Assembly: GCA_900553825.1 (NCBI GenBank)
Contig: USEV01000009.1
Span: 1 to 13,027, forward strand
Source of the DNA: an uncultured Eubacteriales bacterium
GTDB lineage: Bacteria > Bacillota > Clostridia > Christensenellales > CAG-917
Length of the DNA stretch: 13,027 bases
Direction of reading: 5' to 3'
Positions 7,619-13,027 of the stretch are shown here, one piece after another. Below the pieces are notes generated by a model that saw only the letters and a list, made by a program, of their open reading frames with translations, was not told the origin of the DNA and did not search any database. Position numbers and translations under genes: made by a program. Each line of letters opens with the position of its first letter. Positions within the stretch are counted from its first letter, which is position 1.

Positions 7619-7657
7619 GATGGTCACGGCAACACCCATCAATAAAAAAAACCGAGG
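7619..7657 (+). ncRNA. preQ1-I riboswitch
   Basis: The leader of queT folds as the small H-type pseudoknot of class I preQ1 riboswitches. Stem P1 is GATGG (7619-7623) with CCATC (7636-7640). The 12-base loop TCACGGCAACAC matches the family's C-rich, AACA-containing loop. An A-rich third loop follows (7641-7651), and CCG (7652-7654) can pair with CGG (7627-7629) as P2. GAGG (7654-7657), the ribosome binding site, immediately follows and shares its first base with P2, so ligand binding should hide it and repress translation of the preQ1 transporter. Confidence 0.85.
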
Positions 7658-7662
7658 TTATT

Positions 7663-8220
7663 TTGAAAAAGAGCGTGTTTTTCGTCACTCGCGCGGCATT
7701 GATTGCCGCCGCCTACTTTGCACTCACCACAGCCCTGAAACCCGTATCTTTCGGTCCCGTACAGTTCCGCCTGTCCGAAGCGCTCGTGCTGCTGCCCGTC
7801 TTCATGCCCGAAGCCGTCATCGGCGTGAGTATAGGCTGTTTCGTCTCGAATTTCCTGTACTCCACCTCCACGGTTTATGATGCGATATTCGGCACGGTTG
7901 CGACGCTCGTCGCCGCGGTGCTGACATATCTTTTGCGCAGGACGAAATTCCTCTACGCCCTGCCGCCGCTTTTCCTCAACGCGTTCCTCATCCCGCTCAT
8001 CTGGATTGTCGACGGCTCGGACGCGGCGTACTTTGTCAATTTCGGGCTCATACTCGCCTCGGAAACGATAGTCGTATGCCTGATTGGGCTCCCCTTCACC
8101 GTCATACTCCGCAGGACGCTCGCGCGGGCGGGGATTGCCATATACTCCCGCTACAAGGGAATGTCCGCCCCCGCATACCGCAGACTCCCTCGCGGCAACC
8201 CGGGCGATGACGACGAGTGA
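7663..8220 (+). CDS. queT: QueT-family transporter, queuosine precursor ECF S component
   Basis: 185 residues with five or six hydrophobic segments (for example AALIAAAYFALTTAL, ALVLLPVFMPEAVIGVSIGC, AIFGTVATLVAAVLTYLL, FLNAFLIPLIWIV, LASETIVVCLIGLPFTVIL) and the family features FGPVQFRLSEALVLLP and VYDAIFGTVATL. QueT proteins are substrate-binding components of energy-coupling factor transporters and bring in the queuosine precursor preQ1. The start is TTG, chosen because MKKSVFF follows GAGG after five bases; the preQ1 riboswitch just upstream supports both start and function. The hydrophilic C-terminal tail (RRLPRGNPGDDDE) is cytoplasmic. It is the only plus-strand gene of the Clostridia part. 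Confidence 0.94.
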   Translation: MKKSVFFVTRAALIAAAYFALTTALKPVSFGPVQFRLSEALVLLPVFMPEAVIGVSIGCFVSNFLYSTSTVYDAIFGTVATLVAAVLTYLLRRTKFLYALPPLFLNAFLIPLIWIVDGSDAAYFVNFGLILASETIVVCLIGLPFTVILRRTLARAGIAIYSRYKGMSAPAYRRLPRGNPGDDDE

Positions 8221-8277
8221 CGGATGCGTTCCATTTCAACGGAGTTTCCCTCACTCGGGTTTTTCACATCGAACAAG

Positions 8278-8306
8278 AAAACCGCGCCGGAAAGAGGTGC
8301 GGTTTT
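8278..8306. terminator. Bidirectional terminator between queT and dnaI
   Basis: AAAACCGCGCC (8278-8288) pairs with GGTGCGGTTTT (8296-8306) over 11 positions with one G-T pair and a 7-base loop. The A-rich and T-rich flanks give a T tail on both strands, so it can end queT on plus and the dnaB-dnaI transcript on minus. It sits between the two convergent stops. Confidence 0.8.
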
Positions 8307-8381
8307 GCGATGAAATCGTTATCATTTGGCCCTCAACCGCCGAAACGCGGGGTTTATCGGGCGTTTTGAAGGTTTTATCCC

Positions 8382-9302
8382 TCAATTCAAACGGAGGTCG
8401 TCGCCCTCGAATTCTATCGCGAGCGAACGGCGCTTGTCGAACATACGGGAATACACCCTCTCGTTGTACTGTTTCATGATTCTGTCCGAGGAAAGGTTGG
8501 TCGTCACCACCGTGACCAGCCCCTTCGCGACGCGCTCCTCGAGCACCATGAGCAGATACTCGCAGGTGACATTGTTGTACCTGGGTTCCGTGCCGAGGTC
8601 GTCTATGACCAGCATCTCCGCCGTCAGAACATTGCGGAGCATAGCTTCCCTTTCGGAATACGGCGAGGTGTGCGTGCGGAGCATGAGGTTGTTGAAGTTG
8701 ACCGCGCTGACGACAAGCGCGCTCCTGCCGCCGCGTATGAACTGGCGTGCCATTGCCTCGGCAAGCATCGTCTTACCCGTGCCCGTCGCCCCCGTGAGCA
8801 CCAGCGTCAGTCGGTTCACTCCGGGGAAATTCGCCGTATATTTTTTCATGAGGGAATACGCCTTTGCGAGGCTTTCCGCCTGTTTCGCGTCGCCGAGCTT
8901 TGCGGCGTCGAAATCGTCAAGGCAAAAGCCCTCGGGCGAGATGTCGCAGGCTATGCCGAGCTCACGCACCAACGCCTCTTTCACGCATTTGCACATCCTG
9001 CCCCGATACACGCCGGTATCCCCGCAGAGAGGACATTCCGCACGGGGCAGAAAATCCGCCTCGGAAAATCCGTTCGCCTTCAGGGCGTCGAGATACTCCG
9101 CATGCGCCGTTTCCGCCTTTTCCTTGCCGCTCGCCGTCGGGTGCAACATCGAAGCGTGGAGCGCACGGACATATCTCTTCTGCGCCTCGGATATCTCCGG
9201 CACGGCAAAAGCCGCCGCTTTGCGCCTTTCGGCGGCGACGGAGGCGTCCCTTCTTGCCGCGCTCTTCATCTCGAGCACGCGTTTCAACACATCGTCTGTC
9301 AT
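8382..9302 (-). CDS. dnaI: Helicase loader ATPase, DnaI/DnaC family
   Basis: 306 residues. The N-terminal part (1-85) is helical; a four-cysteine zinc site follows (CPLC at 90-93, CKC at 104-106). The AAA+ domain has Walker A GATGTGKT (171-178), Walker B LVIDDLG (231-237), sensor 1 VTTN (266-269) and a likely arginine finger in YSRMFDKRR (284-292). The zinc site followed by an AAA+ domain is the arrangement of Bacillus DnaI, which loads the replicative helicase onto DNA. The start overlaps the upstream loader gene by ATGA. The pairing with a DnaB/DnaD-like gene repeats the Bacillus dnaB-dnaI arrangement. Confidence 0.95.
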   Translation of the reverse strand: MTDDVLKRVLEMKSAARRDASVAAERRKAAAFAVPEISEAQKRYVRALHASMLHPTASGKEKAETAHAEYLDALKANGFSEADFLPRAECPLCGDTGVYRGRMCKCVKEALVRELGIACDISPEGFCLDDFDAAKLGDAKQAESLAKAYSLMKKYTANFPGVNRLTLVLTGATGTGKTMLAEAMARQFIRGGRSALVVSAVNFNNLMLRTHTSPYSEREAMLRNVLTAEMLVIDDLGTEPRYNNVTCEYLLMVLEERVAKGLVTVVTTNLSSDRIMKQYNERVYSRMFDKRRSLAIEFEGDDLRLN

Positions 9303-10759
9303 AGGTCGTCGTCCTCGATGTCATCGATGCTCATCATGACGGATTTGAGTTGTTCGTCCGTATAGGTGCGCTCGTCAAAGTTCTTCGACGAGTTCTTCGC
9401 GGGTGCGGCGGACTGTTCGCCGACTGCGGCGCCCGCCTTCTTTGCCGCGTCAAGCGTCTTGACGCCTTTGGATTTCCACTCCGAAAGCAGGCGGTTGATT
9501 GCGGAGGACGGATAACTTTTCCCCGCGCAGAGTTCCGCCGCATAGAGTATGACATCGTCGCCGAAGCCCCAGCCCGCGCTCCAGGTGCGGTAGAAATTGC
9601 GGTCGGCGGCGGTGACGCTGCGGCTCCTGCCGCTGGCTTCGATGATTGCCTTTATCTTTTCGTCCTGCCTGACCTGCTCGCCTATGAAGGCGTTGATGCT
9701 CTCCGTCGTGAGCAAGCCCTGCGAGAAGAACTTTTCGACGACGCCGTTCATGCCCTCCAGGGTGCGGATGCCGCTCAGGAAACAGTAATGCGCCACCGTG
9801 ACCAGCGCGTCGGCGGAAAAGCCCTTGTTCGTCCACGGGATGATGTACACCTCGATGACATGGTCGAGCGACTCGTAAAACACGCCGATGTTCTTGTTGA
9901 CGGCGACGGCGAGCTCCTGCATACGCTCGCGGTAGTCGTTGTAGTCCTTCATGTCCTCGACGGTGAAGACCGACATACGGTAGAACTCGTCGAGGCGTCT
10001 GTCCAGCTTCTGGAATGTCTTGCCGCCCTTGAGCGACTTTGCGGCGGCGAGCACTGCGGGCATCGTGAACCCCCAGCTGCGCGTCCACTTGGTGAGCATC
10101 TGCTTTTCCTCGAGCTCCGCTCCGCCCTTTCTGCCGAGTGCGGACAGCACCGCGCGCATATCCTCGGATTGCGCCTCGTACTCCCCGAGCTTCGCCTCGA
10201 CATCGGCAACCGTCCTCACGCCCTCCGACGCCCAGTTGCGAGCGACGGTGAGGATGTAGGGATAGCGCACGCTCTCGCCCTTCAGGTCGATGCAATAGCG
10301 CACTATCATGAGCATGGCGTCGCGCTCCATTTTGGAGGAATCCAGGAAGGAATAGTACTCGTTGTACTCGTTGGGAGTGAGCATCCTCTCGTGGAACAGT
10401 TCCTGCAGCTCGCGGTTGAAGTCGTGCCACTTCTCGGACTTGTATTTCTTGGGGGGCTGCATCGCGCGCTTCAGCGAACAATAGGACACCTCGAGCGGCT
10501 TTTTCGATATGACGCGGCAAAGCCCCGCGTCCTCGAAATCCGTGTAAATGGAGATGAGCTCCGCCTCGCTCACGCCCAGAATGTCGCACATTTCGTCCAT
10601 GGAGTTGAGCTTTTCGGGCATGGAGCACATATAGAGCCCGTAGAGATAGACCTTAAGCTGTTTTTCGTCGCAATGAGGGAGATGCTCGTTGATGAAAAGG
10701 TTGTCAACGAGTGTGAAACTCTCAATCAGAAAATCGCTCGAAAACCTGACCAGACTCAC
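9299..10759 (-). CDS. Primosomal helicase-loading protein, DnaB/DnaD type with repeated DnaD-like domains
   Basis: 486 residues from a GTG start placed three bases after GGAGGG; in-frame ATGs further upstream are rejected because they lie across the composition break. Residues 1-110 are a winged-helix-like N-terminal domain (LKVYLYGLYMCSM, then MDEMCDILGVSEAELISIYTDFEDAGL). From about residue 134 to 440 I see four repeats of one pattern: aromatic or Trp, a glycine-phenylalanine step, a hydrophobic helix, and a closing segment such as LLSEWKSKGVKTLDAA. Repeats lie near 134-190, 222-273, 303-358 and 389-442; the last is the best match to the DnaD/DnaB_2 domain. An acidic tail ends the protein. 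It should load the replicative helicase with DnaI. Confidence 0.88.
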   Translation of the reverse strand: MSLVRFSSDFLIESFTLVDNLFINEHLPHCDEKQLKVYLYGLYMCSMPEKLNSMDEMCDILGVSEAELISIYTDFEDAGLCRVISKKPLEVSYCSLKRAMQPPKKYKSEKWHDFNRELQELFHERMLTPNEYNEYYSFLDSSKMERDAMLMIVRYCIDLKGESVRYPYILTVARNWASEGVRTVADVEAKLGEYEAQSEDMRAVLSALGRKGGAELEEKQMLTKWTRSWGFTMPAVLAAAKSLKGGKTFQKLDRRLDEFYRMSVFTVEDMKDYNDYRERMQELAVAVNKNIGVFYESLDHVIEVYIIPWTNKGFSADALVTVAHYCFLSGIRTLEGMNGVVEKFFSQGLLTTESINAFIGEQVRQDEKIKAIIEASGRSRSVTAADRNFYRTWSAGWGFGDDVILYAAELCAGKSYPSSAINRLLSEWKSKGVKTLDAAKKAGAAVGEQSAAPAKNSSKNFDERTYTDEQLKSVMMSIDDIEDDDL

Positions 10760-10791
10760 AATCCCTCCGTAATTCCGTAAAATGCGGACGC

Positions 10792-10797
10792 ATAATA
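10792..10797 (-). promoter_or_regulatory. Candidate -10 element of the dnaB-like gene
   Basis: TATTAT on the minus strand, about 33 bases upstream of the GTG start, matches five of six consensus bases. No good -35 hexamer lies 16-18 bases further upstream; that position (about 10815) is close to the composition break, so the real -35 may have been lost. Confidence 0.35.
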
Positions 10798-10872
10798 AGA
10801 TAACACATTCCCCCCGAAAAATAAAGGGTAATCGCCGAGAAAAATAAAAATCCCAACCTCTCATATGAAACA

Positions 10873-11160
10873 ATGCCATTTCTGACATTAGCCTATAAAA
10901 CAGACGAAGATGGCAAACTAACTAATGAAAATATTTCTGCATCAAGTCATAAATTTAATTTGATAGGTCCTTCTTCTGCAATATATAGTATTCTAAATAA
11001 GTATTTAGGTGTGGATTGGGACCAACTATCAAAGTTTGTAAACATACGTTCAGATATTGCACTTGCTCCTACGATGCAAATGCAAGAAGAGGGTACGGAA
11101 TACGTAGTGAATGGAGATGTAACTCTATTCCCTCAAATACCTGAAAATATTTTGAAATAA
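10873..11160 (+). CDS. C-terminal part of an unidentified Bacteroidota-like protein, 5' end lost at join
   Basis: The 95 residues from the first ATG read MPFLTLAYKTDEDGKLTNEN and end DVTLFPQIPENILK. The frame is open upstream to 10825 with plausible residues (NPNLSYET before the methionine), so the ATG is probably internal and the true N-terminus was cut off at the contig join. AT-rich codons differ sharply from the genes to the left. The alternating polar/hydrophobic pattern suggests beta structure of a secreted or surface protein, but I recognise no family. Confidence 0.55.
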   Translation: MPFLTLAYKTDEDGKLTNENISASSHKFNLIGPSSAIYSILNKYLGVDWDQLSKFVNIRSDIALAPTMQMQEEGTEYVVNGDVTLFPQIPENILK

Positions 11161-11205
11161 GGCATTTTAAATCTTTTTCAACGTGTTAATTACGTAGATA
11201 AATGT

Positions 11206-11385
11206 TTATTTTAAGTAGTACGGTTTGTGATATGAGCAATAAGCTGAGTTGCTGGTAGCCCGTTCTGTGCAATTAGGATATATACACTGTCTATCTCCTG
11301 TTATAATTTCTAGTATAGTTGAACATGAAGAAAATAGTAGCGATATGCTTGTACTTAAAAATATAATAATCATTTTCTTTTTCAT
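11206..11385 (-). CDS. Small lipoprotein with a C-x4-C-x10-C-x2-H motif
   Basis: 59 residues. It starts MKKKMIIIFLSTSISLLFSSC, a basic start, hydrophobic stretch and lipobox (FSSC, Cys21), so it is probably exported and lipidated. The mature part holds Cys34, Cys39, Cys50 and His53 in the spacing C-x4-C-x10-C-x2-H, reading CIYPNC ... YCSYHK, which looks like a small zinc-binding knuckle of the kind seen beside HNH nucleases and in short Bacteroides lipoproteins. No catalytic domain is present. The length matches that of the signal plus one metal site, so the gene looks complete. Function is unknown. Confidence 0.6.
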   Translation of the reverse strand: MKKKMIIIFLSTSISLLFSSCSTILEIITGDRQCIYPNCTERATSNSAYCSYHKPYYLK

Positions 11386-11440
11386 GACATCTTGTTAAAT
11401 TTATATTATTATTCAGCCTCGCAGATAACCACAAAAATAG

Positions 11441-11485
11441 AAATAAAAATGCAATTTATTGACTGTCAAAATTGCATTTTTATTT
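11441..11485. terminator. Strong bidirectional terminator
   Basis: A perfect 17-bp inverted repeat (11441-11457 with 11469-11485) surrounds an 11-base loop. The plus strand continues with a T run to 11491; the minus strand continues through CTATTTTT. The stem core is AATGCAATTT. It lies 17 bases past the end of the decayed minus-strand gene and upstream of the lipoprotein gene. Confidence 0.75.
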
Positions 11486-11502
11486 TTTTTTGTTATTGAA
11501 TA

Positions 11503-11959
11503 TTATGTTCTTAATCCTCTTTTCGGTCTGTTTTTCCTCTTTTTGTACTCTTTGAATTTCATCTTGAACCATTCAAGTATAGGTATTCTGTCAAAGCATA
11601 ACCGGAACTTTTTTTTCTCATGCAATACTGTATGAGGGTAAAAATTACTCCCAATAAAAATCTACTGACTCAGATTTATTCACCGGAATATTGCCTGTTC
11701 CCAGGCACTGCTTGCTAATGGATTGGAGCGGATGATCCACAAATGAATGTTTTGGAATAGTATGATTTTGCAAAATGGAGATAGATATATTTTCCGCAGT
11801 TATGTGACGATAGGCTTTATGTTTTTTCTTCATGGCATATTTATTGTTTGTTTCAGGTATTTCAGATGATAATAGAATACAGACAGAATCATCTTTCTCA
11901 ACTTCAATAATAAGTCAAGAGGATATTCTGACCTTAGTTTGTCGATGGCTTTAGTTCAT
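11503..11959 (-). pseudogene. Decayed minus-strand gene; N-terminal part resembles IS3-family transposase OrfB
   Basis: Three frames join into one broken reading. From an ATG at 11959 with GGAG seven bases upstream, a one-base shift gives KAIDKLRSEYPLDLLLKL, then VFYYHLKYLKQ (frame ending 11830). A second frame (about 11937-11645) gives NNKYAMKKKHKAYRHITAEN and continues to a stop after DFYWE. A third (11503-11657) ends in a lysine/arginine-rich tail just before the terminator. The first two blocks recall IS3-family OrfB (EYPL..LLK.....FYYHLKRLK, DKYA, YRRITAE). A6G (11970-11976, minus) precedes it, as at IS3 frameshift sites. The rest has no recognisable transposase motifs, so the assignment is tentative. 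Confidence 0.35.
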
Positions 11960-11976
11960 TGGGTGGCTCCTTTTTT

Positions 11977-12317
11977 ATTGTGTACCAAGATGAATTGTTG
12001 TTGATGTGGAAATATATAAAAAATCATGCATTCAATGTGTTAATTTAAAATGGCTTCTTCTTTTGTAAGCCTGAAACAATACTTATTGCTTGTTTCCATT
12101 GTATTGTTTTTTAGCGGATCAGTCATCGCTATATCGTACTTACATTCAATTTTATTGGTTTGGTAAAATGTTAGTTTGAAATAAAAATGATTTCATGGAT
12201 GGGGGTAAAACGGAACTTTGTTGTCATTCTGTCAAAAAATGAAGTTATTATGATGAAAAAGATTATAGCGACACGATAGTATAAACTATAGGATTACTAA
12301 CTTTAATTTATTTTTCA
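11977..12317. other. AT-rich gene-free stretch before the beta-barrel gene
   Basis: About 340 bases without a convincing gene. It contains a 38-codon hydrophobic frame (12050-12166, plus) and, inside it, a 9-bp inverted repeat (12074-12082 with 12101-12109) followed by six T. No clear Bacteroidota -7/-33 promoter could be picked out before 12318, though the leader is AT-rich as usual. Confidence 0.5.
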
Positions 12318-12981
12318 ATGAAAAAAGTATTATTATTTGCTGTTGTTTTTTCTTGTAGCATGTGGGCTAATGCTCAGCGTGTTACATGGGCAACCGAAGC
12401 AGGGTTATCTGCAATACAAAGAACTGGATATGGAGAATGTTGGCGTCCATCCACTCGTTTAGGAATATCTGCAGATTATAATGTTAATAATGTGTTCTCT
12501 ATGAAGTCGGGATTATATTATACTTTTAGAGGATACTCTGTGAATAATGGCGGAACATATAGTAATGGAGATGCTACATGGATAGAAAATGTTTCTCAGA
12601 CAAGGCATTTTTTACAAGTTCCTATTTTAGCTAAATTCTCTATCCATAGCAACAATTCCACTAAATTTTTCTTTGAGATAGGACCATATATAGGATATTG
12701 TATCAAAAATCATATTGACAGCAATCCATATTATCTAACTATGCCTTCTTCCGGTTGGATTGAAGGATATCCTGGTGTGGGAGAAAGTGCGGAGGGTGGT
12801 AGCAACCAGTTTCTATATCAGCATGCGAGAAATTTCGACTGGGGAATGGCATCCGCTGTAGGTCTTGAAAATCGGAGGTGGACGGTTAAGCTTCAATATG
12901 AAATGTCACTTGGGAAAGAATCTAAAAATGATAATATAGGTGTAAATTATAACAGTTTAACCCTCTCTATTGGTTATAAGC
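12318..12981 (+). CDS. Porin-family outer membrane beta-barrel protein, last codons missing
   Basis: 221 genuine residues. A signal peptide MKKVLLFAVVFSCSMWANAQ is followed by alternating strands: VTWATEAGLSAI, TRLGISADYNVNNVFSMKSGLYYTFRGYSV, RHFLQVPILAKFSI, KFFFEIGPYIGYCI, WGMASAVGLENRRWTVKLQYEMSLG and a last strand SLTLSIGYK. The pattern (LQVPILAKF, FFEIGPYIGY, WGMASAVGLE) is that of the Bacteroidota OMP_b-brl_2/OmpA-like 8-strand barrel. Family members usually end in a final aromatic residue soon after GYK, so almost the whole protein is here. Everything after position 12981 (PVSYTHLRAHET in translation) is adapter, not protein. Confidence 0.87.
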
Positions 12982-13027
12982 CTGTCTCTTATACACATCT
13001 CCGAGCCCACGAGACGTAGAGGAATCT
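12982..13027 (+). other. Illumina Nextera adapter and index (artefact)
   Basis: CTGTCTCTTATACACATCT (12982-13000) is the Tn5 mosaic end, CCGAGCCCACGAGAC (13001-13015) the rest of the read-2 adapter, GTAGAGGA (13016-13023) reads as an i7 index (I recall it as N712), and ATCT begins the P7 flank. This is library sequence that escaped trimming and has no biological meaning. Confidence 0.97.

Noticed and set aside
9350..10780. Long plus-strand frame opposite the helicase loader, and the 392-codon minus frame at 9450-10628
   Set aside because: Both are shadows of the DnaB-like gene, without ribosome binding sites or domain signatures.
10760..10888. Upstream in-frame start codons that would extend the DnaB-like protein by 43 residues
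   Set aside because: They lie across the likely join, whereas the GTG at 10759 has GGAGGG three bases upstream and begins the conserved region.
12050..12166. 38-codon hydrophobic frame (MASSFVSLKQYLLLVSIVLF...) resembling a small membrane peptide or toxin
   Set aside because: No ribosome binding site or partner; frames of this length arise by chance in AT-rich DNA, and a T-tailed hairpin lies within it.
1..13027. CRISPR arrays, tRNA or rRNA genes, phage genes or a defence island
   Set aside because: No regularly spaced repeats, no tRNA-like cloverleaf, and no phage structural, nuclease or toxin-antitoxin genes were seen on either strand.

Overview
The window is a metagenome-style contig that appears to join DNA from two unrelated bacteria and to end in sequencing adapter. 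Bases 1 to about 10,830 are GC-rich and gene-dense. Their content (SpoVT, a SpoVB/YabM-type flippase, a YabN-like MazG protein, a DnaB/DnaI-type helicase-loader pair, a QueT transporter under a preQ1 riboswitch) points to a spore-forming member of the Clostridia (Bacillota). From about 10,870 to 12,981 the DNA is AT-rich, sparsely coding, and carries a porin-like outer-membrane beta-barrel gene and a small lipoprotein gene, as in Bacteroides or a relative. Bases 12,982-13,027 match the Illumina Nextera read-2 adapter followed by an i7 index. I infer that the abrupt change near 10,830-10,870 is an assembly join, not a genomic island.

Layout of the Clostridia part, mostly on the minus strand: the 5' end of tpiA (1-98); pgk (202-1500), with a clear sigma-A promoter; trmL (1826-2368), a tRNA wobble methyltransferase; dus (2487-3491), a dihydrouridine synthase; mazG (3499-4554); a spoVB/yabM-like flippase (4544-6142); and spoVT (6139-6657). 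The run spoVT-flippase-mazG-dus is packed with short overlaps or gaps and keeps the spoVT-yabM-yabN order known from Bacillus. Upstream lies a one-base-overlapping pair, a flavin-reductase-like protein and a small conserved protein (6772-7553). Divergent from it is queT (7663-8220, plus strand) with a compact preQ1-I riboswitch in its leader. A bidirectional terminator separates queT from the convergent dnaB-dnaI pair (8382-10759), which overlaps by ATGA.

The Bacteroidota part holds the 3' end of an unidentified gene (to 11160), a 59-residue lipoprotein with a C-x4-C-x10-C-x2-H motif (11206-11385, minus), a strong bidirectional terminator (11441-11485), a decayed minus-strand gene whose start resembles IS3-family OrfB (11503-11959), and an outer-membrane beta-barrel gene whose last codons are replaced by adapter (12318-12981).

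I see no clearly new multi-gene system. The points most worth a second look are the four DnaD-like repeats in the helicase loader, the terminator-shaped hairpin that contains the spoVT ribosome binding site, the MazG protein with what looks like half of a methylase domain, the preQ1 riboswitch, the small cysteine/histidine lipoprotein, and the two artefacts, which matter to anyone using this contig or its predicted proteins.
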